36,494 bases of DNA, from NCBI GenBank assembly GCA_024694965.1, contig JAILJC010000124.1, positions 1 through 36,494 of the forward strand, in the 5' to 3' direction. The DNA comes from Lachnospiraceae bacterium (GTDB lineage Bacteria > Bacillota > Clostridia > Lachnospirales > Lachnospiraceae). The notes under the pieces are model-generated. The model did not search any database, was not told the origin of the DNA, and was given only the letters and a program-made list of their open reading frames with translations. Below are positions 28,197 through 36,494 of the stretch, one piece after another. The position numbers were made by a program, and so were the translations under genes. Positions within the stretch are counted from its first letter, which is position 1. Each line of letters begins with the position of its first letter.

Positions 28197-28986
28197 TGTA
28201 ATAGATCTTAACATAGAATTTCATGATCATTTGACCCCAGAAACCGTGGTGTATGATTTTGACCTCCATCTTGAGGAGGGCGAGATCGTCGGGATAGTGG
28301 GAGAGTCAGGCTCGGGCAAGTCTATGTCCGCGCTTGCGATCGCAGGCCTTCTTTCCCGTAAGCAGATGAAAAAGCGGGGGAAGATACTGTTTGACGGTGT
28401 CGATCTGCTGACCTGTTCGAGGAACGTGTTAAGGAAATATCAGGGCAACGATATATGCATGGTGTTCCAGGAGCCGATGACATCTCTTAATCCCGTAAAG
28501 CGGATAGGCTGGCAGGTGGGAGAGAGCTTGAGGATCCACACATCCCTTACCGAGGATGAGATAAGGGAAAAGGTGCTTAAGATCCTTAAAGATGTTGAGC
28601 TTGACGATCCGGAAGGAGTGTATGATAAGTATCCGCACGAACTGTCGGGCGGAATGCGGCAGAGGGTGATGATAGCGGCTGCCCTTGTATGCGATCCCAA
28701 GATACTCATAGCCGACGAGCCCACCACGGCGCTTGATGTTACGGTCCAGGCGCAGATAATCAGGCTGCTTAAGCATATAAACAAAAAGAGGGGCACTGCG
28801 ATATTGTTCATATCCCACGACTTAAGTGTCGTGAGGAAGCTGTGCAGCAGGGTGCTTGTGATGTATCAGGGCAGGATAGTAGAGTCGGGTGAAGTAAACG
28901 AGGTGTTTGACTCTCCGAAGAAAGAATACACGAAGCGGCTTATTAGCGCCATCCCCAAAATGGAGAAGCTTGAATATGAGCGATAA
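28189..28986 (+). CDS. Oligopeptide/dipeptide ABC transporter ATPase (DppD-like)
   Basis: Walker A GESGSGKS, signature LSGGMRQRV, Walker [15 protein letters not shown] at 28189 overlaps the upstream permease. Confidence 0.92.
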   Translation: MLDVIDLNIEFHDHLTPETVVYDFDLHLEEGEIVGIVGESGSGKSMSALAIAGLLSRKQMKKRGKILFDGVDLLTCSRNVLRKYQGNDICMVFQEPMTSLNPVKRIGWQVGESLRIHTSLTEDEIREKVLKILKDVELDDPEGVYDKYPHELSGGMRQRVMIAAALVCDPKILIADEPTTALDVTVQAQIIRLLKHINKKRGTAILFISHDLSVVRKLCSRVLVMYQGRIVESGEVNEVFDSPKKEYTKRLISAIPKMEKLEYER

Positions 28987-29719
28987 AATACTCACGGTAT
29001 CACACCTTAATTCATATTATAACGATAAAACAGGAAAGTTCGGCTCCGGCACGGTCAAAAGGCAGATATTGAAGGATGTTTCCCTTGATATCGGAAAGGG
29101 CGAGATCGTGGGCCTTGTGGGGGAGAGCGGCTGCGGCAAGTCGACCCTTGCCAAATGCATCTTAGGCATAGTTAAGGACTGTGACGGCGAGATCATCCAC
29201 GGGAGCAAAAGGCCGCAGATGGTATTCCAGGATCCGTATGGTTCGCTTAATCCGGCAAGGACGATAGGATGGATACTTGAGGAGCCTTTAAGGATAAAGG
29301 GTGAGCTTAAGGATCCCGAAAGAAACAAGAAGGTATCTGAAATGATACATCTGGTCGGGCTTGACGACGGTTATCTTGCAAGGAAACCGGGCGAACTGTC
29401 GGGCGGACAGCGCCAAAGGATATGCATAGCGCTCGCGCTCATGATGGAACCGGAGCTTATAATTGCCGACGAACCCGTTTCGGCACTTGATGTCACGGTC
29501 CAGGACCAGATACTTAAGCTGCTACTTAAGCTTAACAGGGAGATGGGGATAGCGTTTCTGTTCATATCACATGACCTTAAGGTGGTATACTCTATATGCA
29601 GCAGGGTCATGGTCATGAAAGCCGGCGAGATAGTCGAGCAGGGCAGTGACGAAGAGATATACAAGGCACCGAAGCATCCGTATACGAAGCAGCTTTTATC
29701 GGCGGTGCTGAATGATTGA
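28976..29719 (+). CDS. Oligopeptide/dipeptide ABC transporter ATPase (DppF-like)
   Basis: Walker [10 protein letters not shown], signature LSGGQRQRI, Walker [15 protein letters not shown] at 28976 overlaps the upstream ATPase. Confidence 0.92.
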   Translation: MSDKILTVSHLNSYYNDKTGKFGSGTVKRQILKDVSLDIGKGEIVGLVGESGCGKSTLAKCILGIVKDCDGEIIHGSKRPQMVFQDPYGSLNPARTIGWILEEPLRIKGELKDPERNKKVSEMIHLVGLDDGYLARKPGELSGGQRQRICIALALMMEPELIIADEPVSALDVTVQDQILKLLLKLNREMGIAFLFISHDLKVVYSICSRVMVMKAGEIVEQGSDEEIYKAPKHPYTKQLLSAVLND

Positions 29720-29734
29720 GGAAGGTAAGGGTTT

Positions 29735-30262
29735 ATGAGTCTTTTTTCAACTCTGTATCCTGACAAATGCATAGATTCCGCGTATTCCATAGATTACGAG
29801 GGCCTGTTTGGTGAAGGCTACCGGGGTATAATCTACGATATCGACAATACCCTTGTACCCGACAACGCGCCCGCGGATGAGCGGTCAATAGAGCTTATTT
29901 CCCGCTTAAAGGATATGGGTTATAAATGCCTCATCCTGTCAAACAATGATATAGGAAGAGTCAAAAGCTTTTCGGACATGGTAGGGGCTGAGTATATTTT
30001 TAAGGCGGGCAAGCCCTCAAGGGCAGGCTACTTAAAAGCCATGGAAATGATGGGAACGGATGTTAAAACGACCTTTTTTGTAGGCGACCAGCTGTTTACC
30101 GATATTTGGGGTGCCAACAGGGCAGGGATCAGGAATTTTCTTGTCGGCAGGATAGACAAAAGGGAGCGTACGCATATAATCTTTAAAAGGATGCTAGAGA
30201 AGCCCATAATGTTCTTTTACAGGCTGAGCTTAAAAAAGAAGGGCATCCCGGAGGATAAATGA
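29735..30262 (+). CDS. YqeG-family HAD IIIA-type phosphatase
   Basis: GIIYDIDNTLVPDNAPADERSIELISRLKDMGYKCLILSNND; FVGDQLFTDIWGANRAG. Confidence 0.9.
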   Translation: MSLFSTLYPDKCIDSAYSIDYEGLFGEGYRGIIYDIDNTLVPDNAPADERSIELISRLKDMGYKCLILSNNDIGRVKSFSDMVGAEYIFKAGKPSRAGYLKAMEMMGTDVKTTFFVGDQLFTDIWGANRAGIRNFLVGRIDKRERTHIIFKRMLEKPIMFFYRLSLKKKGIPEDK

Positions 30263-31131
30263 TAAACATTAACGGACATACCTCTGTATACGGGATAATA
30301 GGAAATCCGATAACCCACACGATGTCGCCGGCCATCCACAATACGATATCACGGGCGATGGGCATCGATTCGGTCTATGTGCCGTTTGTGGCAAACGATG
30401 ATCTTAAGAGCATAGTCAGGGGACTGTATTCCCTTGGCGTTAAAGGGATCAACGTGACCGTTCCGTATAAGACAGACATAATCTATGAGCTTTGCGGGCT
30501 CGAACCTCTTGCGATGGAGATAGGGGCGGTTAATACCCTTCAGTACACCGAGCACGGATATTACGGTTTTAACACGGATATCCTCGGACTTAAGCGTGAA
30601 CTTGAGGATGAAAAGATATCCCTTCAGGGACGTGATGCCGTGATCCTCGGAGCCGGTGGCGCGGCGAGGGCGGTCGCTTTTCTTTGTGCATCGCAGGAAG
30701 CTTCATCTATAACGATAATAAACCGTTCCCTTAACAAGGCACTTGAAATACGTGCCGATGTGGCGGCATATGCCGCAAAGAACGGCTTGCAGCAGCTTTC
30801 ACAGAACGTAAATGCTCTTACCCTAAAGGAGGCGGGCAGGGCGGTAACTGACGGCTGTATCGCTTTTCAGTGCACCAATGTGGGGCTTTCTCCCAATGAC
30901 GATACATGCGTCGTACATGACGGAAGCTTTTACCGCAGGGTTGCGGTCGGCGTGGACCTTATCTACAAACCTGCGGAGACCATGTTTATGAAATATGTTC
31001 AGAGCGCCGGAGGCGCGGCATACAACGGACTTAAGATGCTCGTCTACCAGGCCGTCAGCGCCTACGAGATATGGCATGGGGTCAAGGTTCCGGATGTTGT
31101 CGTTTATGACGTCGAAAGGAGCTTAAGGTAA
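30259..31131 (+). CDS. aroE: Shikimate dehydrogenase
   Basis: YGIIGNPITHTMSPAIHN; GINVTVPYK; GAVNTL; VILGAGGAARAVAFL. Confidence 0.96.
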   Translation: MININGHTSVYGIIGNPITHTMSPAIHNTISRAMGIDSVYVPFVANDDLKSIVRGLYSLGVKGINVTVPYKTDIIYELCGLEPLAMEIGAVNTLQYTEHGYYGFNTDILGLKRELEDEKISLQGRDAVILGAGGAARAVAFLCASQEASSITIINRSLNKALEIRADVAAYAAKNGLQQLSQNVNALTLKEAGRAVTDGCIAFQCTNVGLSPNDDTCVVHDGSFYRRVAVGVDLIYKPAETMFMKYVQSAGGAAYNGLKMLVYQAVSAYEIWHGVKVPDVVVYDVERSLR

Positions 31132-31664
31132 TGGGGACACCGAATGACAGTATATGTCTCATCGGATATATGGGCTGCGGCAAGTCAAGCGTCGGTAAAT
31201 ATGTGGCCGGGCAGCTTGGGATGGCCTTTAAGGATACCGATGCGATGATAGAGGAAAGCGAAGGCAGGACCATCCCCGAGATATTTAAGGAAAGCGGAGA
31301 ATCATTCTTCAGGGAGCTTGAACATAAGCTCTTAACGGAACTGTCAGGTGAAAAGGCCTTACGACGCAACGTGTTTTCGACAGGCGGCGGCATAGTGATG
31401 GATGAGCGCAACAGGGAGCTTATAAAGGGGCTCGGTACGGTGTTTTACCTAAGGGCCAAGCCCGGTACGCTTTATAAGCGGGTAGGCACGGGAGACGGAA
31501 GGCCCCTGCTTGAGACCGATGATATGTACAAAAAGATATGTGATATGCTCACCGTAAGGGGACCCGTATATGAGGAATGTGCAGATCATATAATCGATAC
31601 CGATGAGCTTGATATGGAGGGGACGGCAAAAAAAGTCCTTGAAATATGGCGGACTATAGTATAA
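31131..31664 (+). CDS. aroK: Shikimate kinase
   Basis: [49 protein letters not shown]. Confidence 0.95.
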   Translation: MGTPNDSICLIGYMGCGKSSVGKYVAGQLGMAFKDTDAMIEESEGRTIPEIFKESGESFFRELEHKLLTELSGEKALRRNVFSTGGGIVMDERNRELIKGLGTVFYLRAKPGTLYKRVGTGDGRPLLETDDMYKKICDMLTVRGPVYEECADHIIDTDELDMEGTAKKVLEIWRTIV

Positions 31665-31713
31665 ACTGTTTGAGGAATTATTACATACGCGTACTTTTAA
31701 GGAGGATTTATTT

Positions 31714-32271
31714 ATGATATCGGCAGGCGATTTCAGGAATGGCTTAACTGTTGAGATGGACAACGGTATTTTCCAGATTATAGAGTTCCAGCATGTTAAA
31801 CCCGGTAAGGGAGCGGCATTTGTCAGGACTAAGTTAAAGAATATCATTAACGGCGGTGTTGTAGAGAAATCTTTCAGGCCTACTGAGAAGTTTCCTCAGG
31901 CGCGTATCGACAGGAAGGATATGCAGTATCTGTATTCCGACGGCGATCTGTTCAATTTCATGGATGTTGAGTCTTATGAGCAGATAGCACTTAACAGCGA
32001 TACCATAGGTGATGCCCTTAAGTTCGTTAAGGAGAACGAGATGGTTAAGATCTGTTCCCATAACGGCAATGTATTTGCGGTTGAGCCTCCGCTGTTTGTT
32101 GAACTTGAGATCACGGAGACGGAACCCGGCTTCAAGGGTGATACGGCTACGGGTGCTACAAAGCCCGCGGTAGTTGAGACCGGAGCCACCGTATACGTTC
32201 CTCTTTTTGTTGAGCTTGGTGACAAGATCAAGATAGATACAAGGACCGGTGAATATCTGTCCAGGGTATAA
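31714..32271 (+). CDS. efp: Translation elongation factor P
   Basis: [60 protein letters not shown]-terminal [17 protein letters not shown]. Confidence 0.98.
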   Translation: MISAGDFRNGLTVEMDNGIFQIIEFQHVKPGKGAAFVRTKLKNIINGGVVEKSFRPTEKFPQARIDRKDMQYLYSDGDLFNFMDVESYEQIALNSDTIGDALKFVKENEMVKICSHNGNVFAVEPPLFVELEITETEPGFKGDTATGATKPAVVETGATVYVPLFVELGDKIKIDTRTGEYLSRV

Positions 32272-32294
32272 TGATTCTTACTTAAGATGATGAC

Positions 32295-32326
32295 AAGGCT
32301 TCTCCTTTCGGGAGGAGCCTTTTTTG
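32295..32326 (+). terminator. Intrinsic terminator after efp
   Basis: AAGGCTTCTCC-tttcg-GGAGGAGCCTTTTTT hairpin with T-run. Confidence 0.85.
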
Positions 32327-32332
32327 TGTAGA

Positions 32333-32415
32333 GCACTTAATGAGGTCTTTTCGAATTTAGTGCGAACCAGTCATCGAACCTTAGCGAGGTTTTGTCGAGC
32401 TTAGTTGAGATGACA
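32333..32415. repeat. Degenerate tandem/inverted intergenic element (two 30-nt-class copies, 44-nt period)
   Basis: CTTAATGAGGTCTTTTCGAATTTAGTGCGA (32336-32365) vs CTTAGCGAGGTTTTGTCGAGCTTAGTTGAGA (32380-32410); GTCATC (32370-32375) / GATGAC (32408-32413) inverted pair around the second copy. Confidence 0.65.
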
Positions 32416-32457
32416 TCCTATATTGCTTGTTTGATATCTGTTTAAAAAGGAGGTTTT

Positions 32458-33378
32458 ATGACAGATATCATTGGATTTGATGAGTTTACCGATGAACTTA
32501 AGCATGAGGTCAGTGCGCGTTATCCTGACAGCTGCGTGGAGATAAGACGTGTGACCAAAAATAACGGGGTCATTTACACGGGACTTATGATAAAAAACGA
32601 GGATGAACAGATATACCCGACCGTTTACCTTGAGGGCTTTTACGATGAGGCCCCCGGAGGAAGGCTTACAGATGAGCTTGTGGACAGGATATGCGATGTA
32701 TACGAAAGCCGCAGGCTCGGCAGGATGGACCTGCCCGCATCGCTTCGTGATTATGAGTGCGCCAGGGGGAACTTAAGGTGCAAGCTTATAAACAGTGCAT
32801 CCAACGAGGATTATCTTAAGGATGTGCTCCACAGGGAGTTTCTGGATCTTTCGATAGTTCCCTACTATCTGTTTGATGCGGGCGACCTGAATCTTTCCTG
32901 CTCTTCCGATGCGAGCTTCGTAATAAGGCAGGCAAACCTTGATATGTGGGGCGTTAAGGAGGATGATGTGATGGAGGAGAGCATAAGAAACACGCTTGAT
33001 AATGATAACGTGAGCATAAGGGGGATGTATGACCTTCTTACGGAGCTTAATCCATCGTTTGCCTCTGTTTCCCCCGATGAGCTTAAGGCATGTCCAATGT
33101 ATGTGATGACCACGGGAACATGCAACGGTGCCGTGTCGATGCTTAATGAAGAGAAGCTCAGTGAATTCTGTGAACGGATAGGGAGCGATGTATATGTCAT
33201 TCCAAGCAGCATAAACGAGGTGATCCTCGTACCCAGGGAGGATACGTCCTCAAGCAGGATGTTTGATGAGATGATATGTGAGATCAATGAGACACAGCTT
33301 GATGCGGTGGATGTTCTGTCCGATCATGTGTACTGCTATGACCGCGTCGGAGGCTATAAGGCGCTTGATAGTTATTGA
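32458..33378 (+). CDS. DUF5688-like protein of unknown function
   Basis: ORF with RBS aaaggagg; sequence style (YECARGNLRCKLINSASNEDYLKDVLHREFLDLSIVPYYLF; MYVMTTGTCNGAVSMLNEEKLSEFCERIGSDVYVIPSSINEVILVP) resembles the DUF5688 family common in Lachnospiraceae. Confidence 0.75.
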   Translation: MTDIIGFDEFTDELKHEVSARYPDSCVEIRRVTKNNGVIYTGLMIKNEDEQIYPTVYLEGFYDEAPGGRLTDELVDRICDVYESRRLGRMDLPASLRDYECARGNLRCKLINSASNEDYLKDVLHREFLDLSIVPYYLFDAGDLNLSCSSDASFVIRQANLDMWGVKEDDVMEESIRNTLDNDNVSIRGMYDLLTELNPSFASVSPDELKACPMYVMTTGTCNGAVSMLNEEKLSEFCERIGSDVYVIPSSINEVILVPREDTSSSRMFDEMICEINETQLDAVDVLSDHVYCYDRVGGYKALDSY

Positions 33379-33456
33379 TATTTTTTATCCCCTGTGTTAT
33401 GATAAATCAGTATGATTGTAACTGTAGGGACGATTTGAAGTTACGATGTTTGGCAG

Positions 33457-33529
33457 GCACTCGTAGCTCAGGGGATAGAGCAACGGATTCCGGTTCCGTG
33501 TGTCGGGGGTTCGAATCCTCTCGAGTGCA
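33457..33529 (+). tRNA. tRNA-Arg (anticodon CCG), CCA not encoded
   Basis: Cloverleaf: acceptor GCACTCG/CGAGTGC, D-arm GCTC/GAGC, anticodon stem ACGGA/TCCGT with loop TTCCGGT, T-loop TTCGAAT; 73 nt with discriminator A. Confidence 0.95.
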
Positions 33530-33533
33530 ATTT

Positions 33534-33572
33534 ATCATAAGGGGGACCGCGAAGCGGGGGATGCCTTATGAT
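33534..33572. repeat. Hairpin immediately downstream of tRNA-Arg
   Basis: ATCATAAGG (33534-33542) / CCTTATGAT (33564-33572), with inner CCGC-gaa-GCGG. Confidence 0.6.
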
Positions 33573-33639
33573 GGCAGGCCGAGAGCTAACGGATGGCCAA
33601 AAGGGGTATTCAGTAACATCGGGAGGAGTAAGGGTATAA

Positions 33640-34827
33640 ATGAATAAGATCAAGGAATTTATCAGGGAATATTTAGTATACGTTATAATAGGCGCCGTTT
33701 TTCTGGTGCTGGTGATAGGGCTCATTATCTTTCTGACAACGCACAAGGGAGGCGGAAATGACGACGGGGTCGACACCTCGGCATTCCCGACAAGCAGTGT
33801 GGAGGTGCCCAAGGATAAGTACGAGGTAAACGCTTATCCCGAGGTCACACGCCTTATGGAAAGTTATTATTCGGCCGTTATGGACGGTAAGGCTGATGCG
33901 GCGGCTGCACTTTGTGATGTACTTCCCGACCAGGAGCGTTACAGGATCGAGGAAATGGCACAGTACTATCAGTCATTTTCGGATTTCAACGTATACACCA
34001 AGAAGGGCTACCAGCCCGATTCATATGTTGTTATAGTAACATTCGACATTTCATTCGTCGGTGTTTCAACACCTGCTCCGTCGCTTGAGTCGACATATGT
34101 GTGCACAAATGACTCCGGATCGTTGTATATCAACAAGTCCGAGCTTACCGATGATGAGCAGGCTTATTTCCTTGAAATGTCATCCCAGCCCGATGTTGAG
34201 GAGCTGACTACCAAGATAAGCGTTAAGTACAACGAGGCAGTGGAATCGGATCCTCAGCTTGAGGCAATGCTTAAGCAGATCGAATCCGAAGTAAACTCGG
34301 CTGTTAAAGCACGTCTTACCGAGCAGCAGCAGGCTCAGCAGCAGGAGGAAGCGGATAAGGAAGCCCAGGCCCAGAAGGCGGAACAGGCTGCTAATGCGGT
34401 TACCGTAAGGGCTACGGATGTAGTTAACATCAGGGCATCGGCCAGTACGGATGCGGATTCGCTCGGAAAGGCTCAGATAGGCGATACCTATAAGCGCTAC
34501 GAGAAGATGGATAACGGCTGGAGCAAGATCGACTACAACGGCAAGGAAGCTTATATCAAGTCGGACTATCTTGAAGTGGTTGAGTCGGGTGATTCTTCAG
34601 GCGATTCATCATCATCTTCTGACAGCGGTGACAGCGGCACTGCAGCAGGCGGTCAGGTTACCGTTAAGGAGAACGTTAACGTGCGTGAAGGTGCAAGTGA
34701 AACGGCCAAGAAGCTGGGAGTTGCCTACCGTGGCGAGAAGTTTGAGCTCATTGAGAAGTCAAACGGATGGTGTAAGATCAAGTATAACGGTAAAGAGGCT
34801 TATGTTAAGGCTGATTTTGTTGAATAA
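33640..34827 (+). CDS. Membrane-anchored protein with two C-terminal bacterial SH3 domains
   Basis: N-terminal TM (YLVYVIIGAVFLVLVIGLIIFLTT); coiled-coil QQAQQQEEADKEAQAQKAEQ; two SH3 repeats (VNIRASASTDADSLGKAQIGDTYKRYEKMDNGWSKIDYNGKEAYIKSDYLE; VNVREGASETAKKLGVAYRGEKFELIEKSNGWCKIKYNGKEAYVKADFVE). Confidence 0.85.
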   Translation: MNKIKEFIREYLVYVIIGAVFLVLVIGLIIFLTTHKGGGNDDGVDTSAFPTSSVEVPKDKYEVNAYPEVTRLMESYYSAVMDGKADAAAALCDVLPDQERYRIEEMAQYYQSFSDFNVYTKKGYQPDSYVVIVTFDISFVGVSTPAPSLESTYVCTNDSGSLYINKSELTDDEQAYFLEMSSQPDVEELTTKISVKYNEAVESDPQLEAMLKQIESEVNSAVKARLTEQQQAQQQEEADKEAQAQKAEQAANAVTVRATDVVNIRASASTDADSLGKAQIGDTYKRYEKMDNGWSKIDYNGKEAYIKSDYLEVVESGDSSGDSSSSSDSGDSGTAAGGQVTVKENVNVREGASETAKKLGVAYRGEKFELIEKSNGWCKIKYNGKEAYVKADFVE

Positions 34828-34878
34828 AAGTGCTTGCAATATTCTGAAAATAGTAATATAATCTCTTTCGGACAAAGG

Positions 34879-34920
34879 CGTCAAGGAAGCATAACTATGC
34901 TTCTTTGACGTTTTATTTTA
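34879..34920 (+). terminator. Strong intrinsic terminator
   Basis: CGTCAAGGAAGCAT-aact-ATGCTTCTTTGACG (one G-U pair) followed by ttttatttta. Confidence 0.88.
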
Positions 34921-34923
34921 TAG

Positions 34924-36294
<1,371 letters not shown>

Positions 36295-36309
36295 TAATGT
36301 ATGAACTTA

Positions 36310-36374
36310 AGGGCGCTGCTTAAGCAGCGCCCTCAGACTGTAGACAAAGTGGTAGTGGAACTTCGAGTTCCACT
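36310..36374. terminator. Two adjacent hairpins after gdhA, possible weak terminator
   Basis: 24-bp perfect palindrome AGGGCGCTGCTTAAGCAGCGCCCT (36310-36333) and AGTGGAACT-tcg-AGTTCCACT (36354-36374); no strong T-run after the first. Confidence 0.45.
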
Positions 36375-36405
36375 CCCGTTTTCTGCTTTAAAAGGATTTT
36401 TCATC

Positions 36406-36494
36406 ATGCAGCCATCGGACAACCAGATAATTGATCGTATGGCGGTCCTATTATCCCCTTTCTTTGAAGCATCTTTGCTAACTTCTTTAGATTT
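36406..36494 (+). CDS. Possible partial CDS running off the right edge (unknown product)
   Basis: ATG with upstream aaaagga; open for 29 codons: MQPSDNQIIDRMAVLLSPFFEASLLTSLD. Confidence 0.35.
   Translation, partial: MQPSDNQIIDRMAVLLSPFFEASLLTSLD

Noticed and set aside
33375-33647. 90-aa + ORF across the tRNA-Arg locus
   Set aside because: Its reading frame runs straight through the tRNA and downstream hairpin; it is a chance ORF.

Overview
The window looks like a Clostridia chromosome segment, most likely Lachnospiraceae; this is inferred from gene content and sequence style and was not checked. All confident genes are on the + strand. From left to right: (1) the end of a sugar-type ABC transporter (permease 3' part plus lipoprotein binding protein). 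(2) An NHLM/NHLP-type peptide export cassette: a very short HlyD-like adaptor, a C39-peptidase/ABC exporter and a second ABC exporter. It is followed closely by a membrane GGDEF protein and a large secreted subtilisin with Ig-like repeats. (3) ychF, then a 137-nt multi-stem inverted-repeat element and a strong terminator. (4) A reduced dcw cell-division cluster: mraZ, rsmH, ftsL-like, class B PBP, mraY, murD, ftsW, ftsQ/divIB, ftsZ. (5) A small hypothetical gene, nrdR, and a five-gene oligopeptide/dipeptide ABC operon. (6) yqeG, aroE, aroK, efp. (7) A DUF5688-like gene, tRNA-Arg(CCG), an SH3-domain membrane protein, gdhA and a partial ORF at the right edge. The most interesting items are the exporter + GGDEF + subtilase locus with a mini-adaptor and no visible precursor peptide, the structured element after ychF, a degenerate tandem/inverted element after efp, the four 10-bp-spaced MraZ-type boxes, and unusual low-complexity or acidic segments in FtsZ and the PBP. 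I found no CRISPR array, rRNA or recognisable transposase. All calls come from reading the sequence; no database search was run.
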